Assembly (NCBI RefSeq): GCF_029223525.1
Contig: NZ_JARHTQ010000022.1
Span: 62,001 to 126,000, forward strand
From: Streptantibioticus ferralitis
GTDB taxonomy: Bacteria > Actinomycetota > Actinomycetes > Streptomycetales > Streptomycetaceae
Direction: 5' to 3'
DNA length: 64,000 nucleotides
Part shown: positions 7,489 through 16,496 of the stretch, piece by piece
Numbering within the stretch: position 1 is the stretch's first letter
Layout of the letters: each line of letters starts with the position of its first letter
Made by a program: the position numbers and the translations under genes
The notes under the pieces: generated by a model
The model's input: the letters and a program-made list of their open reading frames with translations, nothing else
Database searches by the model: none
Told to the model about the DNA's origin: nothing

Positions 7489-8523
7489 TCACCCCGGCCG
7501 GACGGCCCCGAGGATCGGCATGGAACCGGCGCCCGCGATCCCTATCGCCCGCCCGGGGCGCGGGGCCTGGATGATCGCGCCGTCGCCGATGTAGATCGCG
7601 ACATGGCCGGCGTCCGTGAAGTAGATGACCAGATCGCCCGGGCGCAGCTGGTCCAGCGGTATGTGCGGCAGCCGCGCCCACTGCTCCTGCGAGGTCCGCG
7701 GGATCGCCACTCCGGCCGCCGCCCACGCCATCTCGGTGAGGCCCGAGCAGTCGTACGTCGACGGCCCCTGCGCGCCCCATTCATACGCCTTGCCGATCTG
7801 GGCGGACGCGAAGGCCACCGCCCGCGCGCCGAGCGCGCTCGCCGTGCCCGCGGCGCTGCCGAGCTTCGCCCCGGCGCCGTTCCTCAGCCAGCTGAGCTGC
7901 GACTGGTAGGCGGCCTCGTCGTCCAGCCGCCGCAATCGCGTCTGCTGCTGTGCCTGCAGCGTGCCGAGCAGCGCCCGGGCCTGTGCCAGCCGCTGTTCGA
8001 CCTGCCGTTTCGTGTCAGCCTTCTGGCTCTGCTCGTCCATCAGGCTCTGCCAGCCCGCGGTGGCCGCGTTGGCGTAGCCCTCAAGCTCGCTCTTGGTCGT
8101 ACGCAACTCGTTCAACGCGGTGGTGGCGGCGTGCGCGCCCTTCTCGGCGAGGCCCGCGTCGTCCAGGAACGACCCGGGGTCGGAGGAGAGCATGAACTGC
8201 GCGGCGAGCGGCAGGCCGCCACCGCTGCGGTACTGGGCACGGGCCAGCGCGCCCAACCGCTGGGTCAAGGCGGCCTCCTTCGACTGGGCGGCGACGACCG
8301 CGCGCGCGAGGGTGACCAGCTCCTTCTGCTGCTGGTCGATCTTCTCCGTGACGGCGTCGTACGCCTGGGTGGCCGCTTCCGCCTGGCGGTACAGCCGGTT
8401 CACCTCGGCCCTGATCTCGGCCAGTGACTTCGGCCTCGCCGCCTGTGCGTTGCTCGGTACGGCCAGCAGGCCCGCCGCGCAGACCAGCACCGTGGACGCC
8501 ACCGCCGCACCCCGCAACCGCAT
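7489..8523 (-). CDS. Secreted NlpC/P60 peptidoglycan endopeptidase with coiled-coil N-terminus
   Basis: 344 aa. A signal peptide (about residues 1-28, ending NAQAARP) is followed by a long coiled-coil region (about 33-210) like those of RipA-type hydrolases, then a C-terminal NlpC/P60 domain (about 230-344). Catalytic residues are visible: Cys259 in YDCSGLT, His307 in DAGHVAIYIG, and a polar third residue at Gln319. The enzyme should cleave D-Glu/meso-Dap type bonds in the cell wall. The coiled coil may be the autoinhibitory or FtsX-docking part. The upstream gap is only about 90 bp, too short for the c-di-AMP riboswitch that precedes some homologues, and no match to it is seen. Confidence 0.9.
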   Translation of the reverse strand: MRLRGAAVASTVLVCAAGLLAVPSNAQAARPKSLAEIRAEVNRLYRQAEAATQAYDAVTEKIDQQQKELVTLARAVVAAQSKEAALTQRLGALARAQYRSGGGLPLAAQFMLSSDPGSFLDDAGLAEKGAHAATTALNELRTTKSELEGYANAATAGWQSLMDEQSQKADTKRQVEQRLAQARALLGTLQAQQQTRLRRLDDEAAYQSQLSWLRNGAGAKLGSAAGTASALGARAVAFASAQIGKAYEWGAQGPSTYDCSGLTEMAWAAAGVAIPRTSQEQWARLPHIPLDQLRPGDLVIYFTDAGHVAIYIGDGAIIQAPRPGRAIGIAGAGSMPILGAVRPG

Positions 8524-8610
8524 GAGGCCACCTCAAATCTGACGTGCCGTCACTTAGTTGCGGATGGTGCCACAGGGCGTCGTAATGCGACAGAGAAAGA
8601 GGAGTGGGGA

Positions 8611-9510
8611 TCAGCCGCGCGGGGGCGGGGCGCTGCGCTGTGCCGGGATGGCGCGCTCCGCCGCGGCACTGCGCTGGGCCGGGACGGCGCGTCCCGCCGA
8701 GGCGCCGCGTCCCGCCGAGGCGCCGTGCCGCGCCGGGGCCAGGGCGTCCCAGCGCACCGTGACCTCGCCCTGCCGCCAGCGCGTGGGGCCGTCCACGAGC
8801 GGCCAGCCGGCCGCCCGCAGCGTCTGCGCGGAACGGATCCAGCGCTGCCGTGCGCCGAGCGCGCCGAACGGTGCGGCGGCCGCCCATGCGCGGTCGAAAT
8901 CGATGAGGAAAGCGTGCACCGGCTCGCCCGGCACATTGCGGTGTATCAACGCCTTCGGCAACCGCTCGGCCAGATCGGACGGCCGCTCCAGCGAGCCCAG
9001 CCGGGTGGCGAACGTGACCGTACGAGGGCCCTCCGGGCCGAGCGCGACCCACACATGGCGGCGGCCTATCTCGTCACACGTCCCCTCGACCAGCAGCCCG
9101 CCCGGCGCCAGACGATCGCACAGCCGCGCCCAGACTGCGGCGACCTCGTCCTCGTCGTACTGCCGCAGCACGTTCGCCGCCCGTATGAGGGCGGGGCGTC
9201 TTCCCGCGGGCAACGGCACCTCGAACCCGCCGCGTACGAAGCGCAGCCCGTCCCGGGCGTAGGGCGCCGCGGCCGCGACCCGCGCGGGGTCTATCTCCAC
9301 ACCCACGACCTCGGCGTCCATGCGGACGGTACGCAGCCTGGTGAGCAGTTCGACGGCGGTCCACGGCGCCGCGCCGTACCCCAGGTCGACGATCACCGGA
9401 TCGTCGATCCGCCGCAGGGCGCCGCCGTAGGCGGACGCGATCCACCGGTCCATCCGGCGCAGCCGGTTCGGGTTCGTGGTCCCCCGGGTCACGGTGCCGA
9501 TCGGGTTCAT
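8611..9510 (-). CDS. Class I SAM methyltransferase-fold protein with Ala/Arg-rich tail
   Basis: 299 aa. A motif I-like sequence VIVDLGYGAAPWTAVELL lies near residue 40, the acidic end of strand 2 in VVGVEIDPARV, and LCDRLAPGGLLVEGTCDE follows as the motif III region. The motif I glycines are kept as G-Y-G. The last ~40 residues are a low-complexity tail of GASAGR and PAQRS repeats. It is divergent from mshA with a 240-bp gap, a neighbourhood I recall as conserved in streptomycetes. Substrate unknown. Confidence 0.8.
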   Translation of the reverse strand: MNPIGTVTRGTTNPNRLRRMDRWIASAYGGALRRIDDPVIVDLGYGAAPWTAVELLTRLRTVRMDAEVVGVEIDPARVAAAAPYARDGLRFVRGGFEVPLPAGRRPALIRAANVLRQYDEDEVAAVWARLCDRLAPGGLLVEGTCDEIGRRHVWVALGPEGPRTVTFATRLGSLERPSDLAERLPKALIHRNVPGEPVHAFLIDFDRAWAAAAPFGALGARQRWIRSAQTLRAAGWPLVDGPTRWRQGEVTVRWDALAPARHGASAGRGASAGRAVPAQRSAAAERAIPAQRSAPPPRG

Positions 9511-9751
9511 GAGGGGACCTTAGGTGCGGGTGCGGCTGGGGGCTGACGTTCAGGGTAATTGCCCGCTGTTCCACCCGTCACCGGTGCCCGCGGCGCGCTT
9601 CGGTCCCGGTCCGTCCACCCGCTCCGGCACCGGTGCCGCGAAGCACCCCGCGCCCGCACCCCGGGGATAACGACTTGGCAAAGCGGAAATGCCCGCCCCC
9701 ACCGCCGCCGTTACACGACAGACGCATAAGGACCGAGGGAGGCACCGCACG

Positions 9752-11092
9752 GTGAACCACCAGGTGGCCCACGTGCCCCGGCTGGGCGCGCAACGTCTGC
9801 GTGCCCGCTCGCACATGCCCCGGCGCCTGCGCCGCGCGGGCATCCCACGGCGGGTGGCGATGCTCAGCGTCCATACCTCCCCGCTCCACCAGCCCGGCAC
9901 CGGCGACGCGGGCGGTATGAACGTCTACATCGTGGAACTGGCCAGGCGCCTCGCCGACCTCGGCATCGAGGTCGAGGTCTTCACCCGCGCCACCACCGGC
10001 GGCCTGCCGCCGGTGGTCGAGCTGGCGCCCGGCGTCCTCGTGCGGCATGTCGACGCGGGCCCGTACGAAGGGCTCGCCAAGGAGGACCTCCCCGCCCAGC
10101 TGTGCGCCTTCACGCACGGCGTGATGCAGGCGGAGGCCTCGCAGCGGCCCGGCTACTACGACCTGGTCCACTCGCACTACTGGCTCTCCGGGCACGTCGG
10201 CTGGCTCGCCGCCCAGCGTTGGGGCGTGCCGCTGGTGCACGCCATGCACACCATGGCCAAGGTCAAGAACGCCGCGCTCGCCGACGGCGACACCCCCGAG
10301 CCCGCGGCCCGGGTGATCGGCGAGACGCAGATAGTGGAGGCGGCGGACCGGCTGATCGCCAACACGGAAGAGGAAGCCGACGAACTCGTACGGCACTACG
10401 GCGCGGCCCGCGAAAAGGTCGCAGTCGTCCACCCGGGCGTGAACCTCGATCGCTTCCGCCCGGCGGACGGCCGCGCGGCCGCCCGGGTCCGGCTCGGTCT
10501 GCCGCCGCACGCGGTGATCCCGCTGTTCGCCGGGCGAATACAGCCGCTCAAGGCCCCTGACGTGCTGATCCGCGCGGTCGCGGTACTCCTCGACGAGGAC
10601 CCCGCACTCCGTGAGCGCCTGGTGGTCCCCATCGTCGGCGGACCCAGCGGCAGCGGCCTCGCCAAGCCGGAACGACTGCACAAACTGGCCGCCCGCCTCG
10701 GCGTCGCCGATGTCGTACGGTTCCAGCCGCCGGTGGACCAGGACCGGCTGGCCGACTGGTACCGAGCGGCGAACGCGCTGGTCACGCCCTCGTACAGCGA
10801 GTCCTTCGGCCTGGTCGCGATCGAGGCCCAGGCATGCGGCACGCCGGTGGTGGCGGCAGCGGTCGGCGGCCTGCCGGTGGCGGTACAGGACGGGCGCAGC
10901 GGCTTCCTCGTGCCCGGCCACGATCCGGCCGACTACGCGCGGGTGCTGCGCCGCTTCGTCGACCAGCCGCGGCTCACCGAGGACCTGGGCAGCGCCGCCG
11001 CCCACCACGCCCGCGCCTTCGGCTGGGACGCCTCCGCCGCGGCGACCGCAGATGTCTACGCGGGCGCCACCGCCCGCCGCCGCAAGGTGTGA
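9752..11092 (+). CDS. mshA: D-inositol-3-phosphate glycosyltransferase, mycothiol biosynthesis
   Basis: 446 aa GT4-family enzyme that transfers GlcNAc from UDP-GlcNAc to 1L-inositol 3-phosphate, the first step of mycothiol synthesis. Hallmarks are [20 protein letters not shown] followed by [19 protein letters not shown], which is diagnostic for Msh[12 protein letters not shown]; and the C-terminal E-x7-E region [20 protein letters not shown]. The GTG at 9752 is chosen because GGGAGG lies about nine bases upstream; the longer ORF from 9689 adds unrelated residues. The YbjN gene follows 22 bp later, as in mycobacterial Rv0486-Rv0487. A mycothiol-dependent dehydrogenase is encoded near 40 kb. 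Confidence 0.95.
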   Translation: MNHQVAHVPRLGAQRLRARSHMPRRLRRAGIPRRVAMLSVHTSPLHQPGTGDAGGMNVYIVELARRLADLGIEVEVFTRATTGGLPPVVELAPGVLVRHVDAGPYEGLAKEDLPAQLCAFTHGVMQAEASQRPGYYDLVHSHYWLSGHVGWLAAQRWGVPLVHAMHTMAKVKNAALADGDTPEPAARVIGETQIVEAADRLIANTEEEADELVRHYGAAREKVAVVHPGVNLDRFRPADGRAAARVRLGLPPHAVIPLFAGRIQPLKAPDVLIRAVAVLLDEDPALRERLVVPIVGGPSGSGLAKPERLHKLAARLGVADVVRFQPPVDQDRLADWYRAANALVTPSYSESFGLVAIEAQACGTPVVAAAVGGLPVAVQDGRSGFLVPGHDPADYARVLRRFVDQPRLTEDLGSAAAHHARAFGWDASAAATADVYAGATARRRKV

Positions 11093-11114
11093 CCGGGTCG
11101 CCTACGATCAAGAC

Positions 11115-11615
11115 ATGAGCGAGCAGGCCGCGGCCCGCGCGACCGTGGAGCAGGCGCTGACGGACGCCGGGCTCGAATGGGACACGCCGGACGGCGCTTC
11201 GGGTACGTACGTGGTGCAACTCCCCGGCACCCGCAAGCTGTCGACCACCTGCTCGCTGGTGGTCGGGCGCCATACGCTCTCCGTCAACGCCTTCGTGGTG
11301 CGCCGCCCCGACGAGAACCACGAGGCGTTCTACCGCTGGTTGCTGGAGCGCAACATCCGCATGTACGGGGTGAGTTACGCGATCGACCGGCTCGGTGACG
11401 TCTACCTGGTCGGGCGGCTGCCGCTGTCCGCGGTGACGGCGGAGCAGATCGACCAGCTGCTCGGCGCGGTGGTGGAGAACGCGGACGGCAGCTTCAACAC
11501 CCTGCTGGAACTGGGCTTCGCCTCCGCGATCCGCAGGGAGTACGCCTGGCGGACCTCACGTGGCGAGTCCACCCGCAATCTGGAGGCGTTCGCCCATCTG
11601 ACCCGGGACGCGTAG
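11115..11615 (+). CDS. YbjN-domain protein (Rv0487-like)
   Basis: 166 aa. The YbjN/DUF1790-type fold, shared with type III secretion chaperones, is recognisable from RKLSTTCSLVVGRHTLSVNAFVV, ENHEAFYRWLLERN and a C-terminal ELGFASAIRREYAWR. ATG at 11115. It lies 22 bp after mshA, so the two are probably co-transcribed, as in Mycobacterium. Function is unsettled; the link to mshA suggests a housekeeping role. A clear terminator follows. Confidence 0.85.
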   Translation: MSEQAAARATVEQALTDAGLEWDTPDGASGTYVVQLPGTRKLSTTCSLVVGRHTLSVNAFVVRRPDENHEAFYRWLLERNIRMYGVSYAIDRLGDVYLVGRLPLSAVTAEQIDQLLGAVVENADGSFNTLLELGFASAIRREYAWRTSRGESTRNLEAFAHLTRDA

Positions 11616-11641
11616 GCCCTTCCGGCGGACTTCTCGGGGTG

Positions 11642-11670
11642 CACGGCGCGGACCACCGGTCCGCGCCGTG
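11642..11670 (+). terminator. Terminator after mshA-ybjN
   Basis: Perfect 13-bp arms CACGGCGCGGACC and GGTCCGCGCCGTG with a 3-base loop. Confidence 0.8.
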
Positions 11671-11672
11671 GA

Positions 11673-11769
11673 GGTTGCTCGCCGCTGCGGCAGGACGATC
11701 TGTCGGGGGCAAGCCCCCGAAACCCCTTTGGCTTCGCCAAGACAAATGCCGCCGCGGCAGCGAGCAACC
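11673..11769. repeat. Nested inverted repeats forming a three-hairpin structure
   Basis: An outer pair starts GGTTGCTCGC (11673-11682) and ends GCGAGCAACC (11760-11769), extended inward with a 3-base bulge. It encloses two hairpins: GGGGGC-AA-GCCCCC (about 11705-11718) and TTGGC-TTC-GCCAA (11728-11740). The element lies between convergent genes, so it may act as a bidirectional terminator. The branched layout is unusual. Confidence 0.55.
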
Positions 11770-11831
11770 CCCATGACGGTGACCGGCGGTCCAAGCCCAC
11801 CGCAACTCAAGAGGAACCCGCCGGAAAGGCT

Positions 11832-13106
11832 CTACTCCAAGGAACCCGCGGGCGCGGCGTCGCCCGTCGGGCGCAGGCTGCTCGCGCTTGTGACGCCGCC
11901 GGGGGCGGTGCGTATCGGCCCCTGGCGCAACAGCAGCCCGAAGCCGATGGCCGCGACCGTGCCGACCACCCCGCACACCGGCCACATCGCCGAACCCCAG
12001 CGGTCCAGCGCCACACCGCCCGCCATCGGTCCGAGGAACGTCGCCGCGGACCACGCCAGCGAGTACATGCCCTGGTAGCGGCCGCGCGCGTGCGTCGGTG
12101 ACAGATCGGCGACCACCGCCATCAAGGTGGGCGCCGCCATGATCTCGCCCAGCGTCCAGATCGCCACCGTCAGCGCGTAGAACGCGGCCGACCCCGCGAA
12201 GACGGTCAGCCCGAAGCCCCAGCCCTGCAGCAGCGTCGCCGTCACCAGCAGTGCGGCCCGGCTGCGGTCGCGCATCAGCCGGGTCATCGGGATCTGCAGC
12301 AGGACGATCAGCAGCCCGTTCAGGCCGATCACCAGACCGTACTGGCTGGTCGTCAGTCCCGCCTTGCCCATCGAGACCGACAAGGTGGTCGAGCCCTGCT
12401 GCAGCACCGTGGCGATCAGGAAGGTCAACCCGACCAGCGCCATGAACCGGCCGTCCCGCACCACTTGGCCGAGTCCGGCGCTCGGTTCGGCAACCGCCGT
12501 GTCCCGTGCCGGCGTTGACGGCCGGGTCTCCGGGATCTTGACGAAGACGACCAGCGCGCACAGCAGCGTCGCCACCGCGTCGCCGAGGAAGAGCAGCAGG
12601 TAGCCGTGTGCGGCGATCAGCCCGGCGGCCGCCGCCGAGACGCCGAACCCGATGTTGATGGCCCAGTAGTTGAGCGAGAAGGCGCGCACCCGGTCCTCGG
12701 CCGGGACCAGATCGGCCATCATCGCCTGCACCGCCGGGCGCGAGGCGTTGCTGGTGACGCCCACCGCGCAGGCGACCGCCGCGATGGCGACCGGATGGGT
12801 GACGAAGCCGAGCACCGCCGTGGTGACCGCCGCGCCGACCTGCGCGAGCAGCATCGTGGTACGGCGGCCGACACGGTCGGTGAGCACCCCGCCGACGATG
12901 GCCGCGACCGCGCCGCCCAGCCCGTACAGCGCGGCGACCAGTCCGGCGTACGAGGCCGAGTAGCCCCGGTCGAGGGTGAGGTACAGGGCGAGGAAGGTGA
13001 CGACGAAGCCGCCCAGCCGGTTGATCAGCGTGCTGGTCCACAGCCACCAGAACGCCCGGGGGAGTCCCGACACCGTCTTGGTGACAGCACGTCTGACGGC
13101 ACGCAT
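11832..13106 (-). CDS. Major facilitator superfamily transporter
   Basis: 424 aa with about 12 hydrophobic segments. N-terminal TM1-2 are [24 protein letters not shown]-like, and loop 2-3 has the MFS motif A-like [16 protein letters not shown] second related region ([20 protein letters not shown]) follows TM8. This layout fits DHA1-type drug/metabolite exporters; the substrate is unknown. Its ATG at 13106 is preceded by AT-rich TGGTAATAGG. It is divergent from gpmA, and the two promoters share the about 90-bp gap. Confidence 0.85.
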   Translation of the reverse strand: MRAVRRAVTKTVSGLPRAFWWLWTSTLINRLGGFVVTFLALYLTLDRGYSASYAGLVAALYGLGGAVAAIVGGVLTDRVGRRTTMLLAQVGAAVTTAVLGFVTHPVAIAAVACAVGVTSNASRPAVQAMMADLVPAEDRVRAFSLNYWAINIGFGVSAAAAGLIAAHGYLLLFLGDAVATLLCALVVFVKIPETRPSTPARDTAVAEPSAGLGQVVRDGRFMALVGLTFLIATVLQQGSTTLSVSMGKAGLTTSQYGLVIGLNGLLIVLLQIPMTRLMRDRSRAALLVTATLLQGWGFGLTVFAGSAAFYALTVAIWTLGEIMAAPTLMAVVADLSPTHARGRYQGMYSLAWSAATFLGPMAGGVALDRWGSAMWPVCGVVGTVAAIGFGLLLRQGPIRTAPGGVTSASSLRPTGDAAPAGSLE

Positions 13107-13199
13107 GACAATCCCCCGATGGTAATAGGCGCTCTTCGCATGCGCAGCTTACGTAGGGCGGAAGGCTGGCACCAGCGGTTTTCTATTAGGCTCACATCC

Positions 13200-13961
13200 A
13201 TGGCTGCTGCTCCGTACAAGCTGATCCTGCTCCGCCACGGCGAGAGTGAGTGGAACGCGAAGAACCTGTTCACCGGCTGGGTGGACGTGAACCTCAACGA
13301 AAAGGGCGAGAAGGAGGCGGTCCGCGGCGGTGAGCTGCTGAAGGAGGCCGGTCTGCTGCCCGACGTCGTGCACACCTCCGTCCAGAAGCGCGCCATCCGC
13401 ACCGCGAACCTCGCGCTGGAGGCCTGCGACCGCCACTGGATCCCGGTGCACCGCTCCTGGCGCCTGAACGAGCGCCACTACGGTGCGCTGCAGGGCAAGG
13501 ACAAGGCGCAGACGCTGGCGGAGTTCGGCGAGGAGCAGTTCATGCTCTGGCGCCGCTCGTACGACACCCCGCCGCCGCCGATCGAGGACGGCTCCGAGTT
13601 CTCGCAGAGCGACGATCCGCGCTACGCGTCGATCCCGAGCGAGCTGCGGCCGCGCACCGAGTGCCTCAAGGACGTCGTCTCCCGCATGCTGCCGTACTGG
13701 TACGACGACATCGTGCCGGACCTGGCCGTCGGCCGCACCGTCCTGGTCGCCGCGCACGGCAACTCGCTGCGCGCCCTGGTCAAGCACCTCGACCGCATCT
13801 CCGACGCCGACATCGCGGGCCTGAACATCCCCACCGGCATCCCGCTCTCCTACGAGCTGGACGACGACTTCCGCCCGATCACCCCGGGCGGCACCTACCT
13901 CGACCCGGAGGCGGCGAAGGCCGCGATCGAGGCCGTGAAGAACCAGGGCAAGAAGAAGTAG
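13200..13961 (+). CDS. gpmA: 2,3-bisphosphoglycerate-dependent phosphoglycerate mutase
   Basis: 253 aa glycolytic enzyme interconverting 3- and 2-phosphoglycerate. Catalytic His13 is in LLRHGESEW; the second His is in [14 protein letters not shown]; the acid residue is in [14 protein letters not shown]. Length and sequence are typical of the histidine phosphatase GpmA family. ATG 13200 has no Shine-Dalgarno; TATTAG (13184-13189) lies ten bases upstream, so the leader is probably nearly absent. The gene order gpmA-phoU-phoR-phoP resembles mycobacterial gpm1-senX3-regX3. Confidence 0.95.
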   Translation: MAAAPYKLILLRHGESEWNAKNLFTGWVDVNLNEKGEKEAVRGGELLKEAGLLPDVVHTSVQKRAIRTANLALEACDRHWIPVHRSWRLNERHYGALQGKDKAQTLAEFGEEQFMLWRRSYDTPPPPIEDGSEFSQSDDPRYASIPSELRPRTECLKDVVSRMLPYWYDDIVPDLAVGRTVLVAAHGNSLRALVKHLDRISDADIAGLNIPTGIPLSYELDDDFRPITPGGTYLDPEAAKAAIEAVKNQGKKK

Positions 13962-13985
13962 CCTTCCGCCCCGGCGAGTTCATCG

Positions 13986-14037
13986 TTCATGAAAGGTGTG
14001 GCCCCAGCCGGATGGCTGGGGCCACACCTTTCATGAA
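13986..14037. terminator. Very strong 24-bp bidirectional terminator
   Basis: The arms are perfectly complementary over 24 bp (13986-14009 and 14014-14037) around a GGAT loop. The outer end is AT-rich (TTCATGAAAGG / CCTTTCATGAA), giving a U-rich tail in both directions. It can serve both gpmA and the small cysteine-rich gene reading from the opposite side. Confidence 0.9.
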
Positions 14038-14052
14038 GCGTCCCTGCTCGGG

Positions 14053-14136
14053 TCAGCCGCAGGAGCCTCCGCATTGGCACGGGCCGCCCGACTGGCATCC
14101 GCATTGGCACCCGGGACCGCAGCTGCATCCACTCAT
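14053..14136 (-). CDS. Metallothionein-like cysteine-rich miniprotein (27 aa)
   Basis: Reading the minus strand from ATG 14136 gives a 27-residue protein with eight cysteines at positions 4, 6, 10, 12, 14, 20, 22 and 26, in C-x-C pairs (GCSCGPGCQCGCQ then PCQCGGSC). All other residues are Gly, Ser, Gln or Pro; there are no aromatics. GAGGAGGG lies five bases before the ATG, an excellent ribosome site that argues this is a real gene. It ends 16 bp from a bidirectional terminator. Composition and size recall the 25-residue fungal copper metallothionein. Metal binding is inferred, not shown. It lies between gpmA and phoU and is too short for usual gene callers. Confidence 0.75.
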   Translation of the reverse strand: MSGCSCGPGCQCGCQSGGPCQCGGSCG

Positions 14137-14280
14137 CAACACCCTCCTCGGTGTAGCGCCGTAGCTATGCGTCAAACTCACGTGCTAGCGCTCAGTGAAC
14201 GCTCGCAGCCCCCGGCGCATCAAGGGCGCGTGGCGGCGCATCTCCAACGCGCCGCCCGCGCCCTCACGCTGCCAAGGGGT

Positions 14281-14964
14281 TTACGAGCCGTCCGCGGCAG
14301 GAGTGGTGGACGAGGTCAGCTCGTCCGCGTGCTCGCCGGTCACCAGGTACACGACCCGGTTCGCCACCGACACCGCGTGGTCCGCGAAGCGCTCGTAGTA
14401 CCGCCCGCACAGCGTCACGTCGACGGCCGTCTCGATGCCGTGCTGCCAGCGGTCGTCCAGCAGGTGCTGGAAGAGCGTGCGGTGCAGCTCGTCCATGCGG
14501 TCGTCGTCCGCCTCCAGCTGGAGGGCGGCGTCGACGTCCTTGGAGATGATCACCTCGGCGGCCTTCGCCATCAGCCGCTGCGCGAGCTGGCCCATCTCCA
14601 GGACCGTGCTGTGCAGATCCCGCGGCACCGCCGACTGCGGGTAGCGCAGCCGGGCCAGCTTGGCGACGTGCCGGGCGAGGTCTCCGGACCGCTCCAGGTC
14701 CGCGCTCATCCTCAGGGAGGTGACGACGATCCGCAGGTCGGTCGCGACCGGCTGCTGCCGGGCGAGCAGGTCGATCGCCCGGTTCTCCAGTTCCCGCTGG
14801 AGGTCGTCCACCCGCTCGTCGGAGGCGATCACGCTCTCGGCGAGCTTGAGGTCCGCGTCCAGCAGCGCCGTGGTGGCCCGCCCGATCGCCGAGCCGACGA
14901 GCCGGGCCATCTCGACCAGCCCGTCGCCGATCGAGTCCAGCTCCTCGTGGTAGGCGTCCCGCAT
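14281..14964 (-). CDS. phoU: Phosphate signalling protein PhoU
   Basis: 227 aa, the normal length, with two three-helix PhoU repeats. The metal-site motifs are visible as E-R-x-x-D in DLERSGDLARHVAKL and RYYERFADHAVSVANR. Start ATG 14964 has GGAGAGGAAG about six bases upstream; the longer ORF to 15138 is not supported. PhoU mediates inhibition of the PhoR kinase when phosphate is plentiful. It is divergent from phoR-phoP, and three PHO-box repeats lie in the shared promoter, so it is probably PhoP-activated. Confidence 0.95.
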   Translation of the reverse strand: MRDAYHEELDSIGDGLVEMARLVGSAIGRATTALLDADLKLAESVIASDERVDDLQRELENRAIDLLARQQPVATDLRIVVTSLRMSADLERSGDLARHVAKLARLRYPQSAVPRDLHSTVLEMGQLAQRLMAKAAEVIISKDVDAALQLEADDDRMDELHRTLFQHLLDDRWQHGIETAVDVTLCGRYYERFADHAVSVANRVVYLVTGEHADELTSSTTPAADGS

Positions 14965-15054
14965 CAGTCTTCCTCTCCTTGCAGCCGCGCGCCCGTATGG
15001 CGGTACGAGTCTCCGCCACCCACCGTGCTTCGCACACGCGTACCGGCCGGACAT

Positions 15055-15087
15055 CCAGAGTGAACCAGCCCCGACACCACGGTGAAC
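15055..15087 (-). promoter_or_regulatory. PHO box: three 11-bp direct repeat units
   Basis: On the minus strand GTTCACCGTGG, TGTCGGGGCTG and GTTCACTCTGG lie end to end, matching the Streptomyces PhoP direct-repeat unit in units 1 and 3, with a degenerate middle unit. It lies between phoU and phoR, about 90 bp before phoU and 75 bp before phoR, as expected for PhoP autoregulation and phoU activation. Confidence 0.8.
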
Positions 15088-15161
15088 TCTTGGCAACGAG
15101 TGTTCGAGTCTCGCCTCGGAAGGCTGTGGACCAGTCATTCCACCCGCCTAGTCTTGACGAC

Positions 15162-16496
15162 ATGGACGTGAATGCGGCGATCGCCGCTGCCAGCGCGGTC
15201 GGCGGGGTGTGCACCGGCGCCGCCGCCGTGCTCGCCTTCCGCTGGAGCGAGCGCGAGCAGACGCGTCCGACCCGTACCTCCCTGCACACCGACGCGGTGC
15301 TGCCGCCCGGTGTGGACACCGTCCTTTCCGTGCTGCGCTCCTCCGCGGTGGTGCTGGACGAGGGCGACACGGTCGTCAAGGCCAGCTCCGCAGCGTACGC
15401 CCTGGGCCTGGTCAGGGGCGGCCGACTGGCCGTCGACCAGATGCTGCAGATGGCCCGGGAGACCCGAAGGGACGGCGAGATACGGCAGGTCGAGCTGGAC
15501 CTGCCGCGCCGCAGCGGCCGGGGCGAGCCGCTGGCGGTCTCCGCCCGGGTGGCGCCGCTCGGCTCCCGCCTGGTGCTGCTGCTGGTCGAGGACCTGACCG
15601 AGGCCCGGCGGATCGAGGCGGTGCGGCGTGACTTCGTCGCCAACGTCAGCCATGAGCTCAAGACCCCGGTGGGCGCGCTCTCGCTGCTCTCCGAAGCGGT
15701 GATGGACGCGGCCGACGACCCGGAGGCGGTCAACCGCTTCGCCGGCCGGATGCAGGTGGAGGCCACCCGCCTGACCAGCCTGGTCCAGGAGATCATCGAC
15801 CTGTCGCGGGTGCAGAACGACGACCCGCTGGAGGACGCCGAGGCGGTCGCGGTGGACGATCTGGTCGCCGAGGCCATCGACCGCTGCCGCCACCCGGCCA
15901 ACACCAAGCAGATCACCATGGCCACCGGGGGCGCGCCCGACCTGTACGTCTGGGGGCATCGCGGCCAGCTCGCCGCCGCACTCGGCAACCTCGTCGAGAA
16001 CGCGGTCAACTACAGCCCGGCCCGCACCCGCGTGGGCATCGCCGGACGCCGGGTCGCCGCACCGGGCGGCGACCTGATCGAGATCTCCGTGACCGACCAG
16101 GGAATGGGAATCTCCCAGGCCGACCGGGAGCGGATCTTCGAGCGGTTCTACCGCGTCGACCCGGCGCGCTCGCGCGCCACCGGCGGTACCGGTCTCGGCC
16201 TGTCGATCGTCAAGCATGTGGCCGCCTCGCACGGCGGGGAGGTCACCGTGTGGAGTGCCGAAGGACAGGGCTCCACGTTCACCCTGAGGCTGCCGGAGGC
16301 CGGAAGCGCCCGGCCCTCGGACCACCGCGACGCCGATGAACCGGATGACGCGGATACCCCGGATGACGCGGACACAACCGCCGACGCGGTCGACTCCGAC
16401 GCCGCCGAACATCCCGCGCAGGCCGCCGGGCCTTACGCGACCACCTCAACCTCAACCCATGCAACCCCCCATCCTGCCCCGGAGGTCCTTCCGTGA
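15162..16496 (+). CDS. phoR: Phosphate sensor histidine kinase PhoR (SenX3-like)
   Basis: 444 aa. One N-terminal membrane segment (about residues 4-28) is followed by a PAS-like linker (about 60-150). HisKA has the phosphoacceptor His164 in NVSHELKTPVGAL, and the HATPase domain shows NLVENAVNYS, DQGMGI and GGTGLGLSIVKH. An acidic low-complexity tail (DEPDDADTPDDADTT) extends beyond the kinase. TAGTCT (15149-15154) ends seven bases before the ATG, so the mRNA is likely leaderless. The stop overlaps the phoP start by four bases. With PhoP it senses phosphate limitation. Confidence 0.93.
   Translation: MDVNAAIAAASAVGGVCTGAAAVLAFRWSEREQTRPTRTSLHTDAVLPPGVDTVLSVLRSSAVVLDEGDTVVKASSAAYALGLVRGGRLAVDQMLQMARETRRDGEIRQVELDLPRRSGRGEPLAVSARVAPLGSRLVLLLVEDLTEARRIEAVRRDFVANVSHELKTPVGALSLLSEAVMDAADDPEAVNRFAGRMQVEATRLTSLVQEIIDLSRVQNDDPLEDAEAVAVDDLVAEAIDRCRHPANTKQITMATGGAPDLYVWGHRGQLAAALGNLVENAVNYSPARTRVGIAGRRVAAPGGDLIEISVTDQGMGISQADRERIFERFYRVDPARSRATGGTGLGLSIVKHVAASHGGEVTVWSAEGQGSTFTLRLPEAGSARPSDHRDADEPDDADTPDDADTTADAVDSDAAEHPAQAAGPYATTSTSTHATPHPAPEVLP

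Noticed and set aside
8524-8610. c-di-AMP (ydaO) riboswitch before the NlpC/P60 gene
   Set aside because: The gap is about 90 bp and lacks the conserved ydaO blocks.
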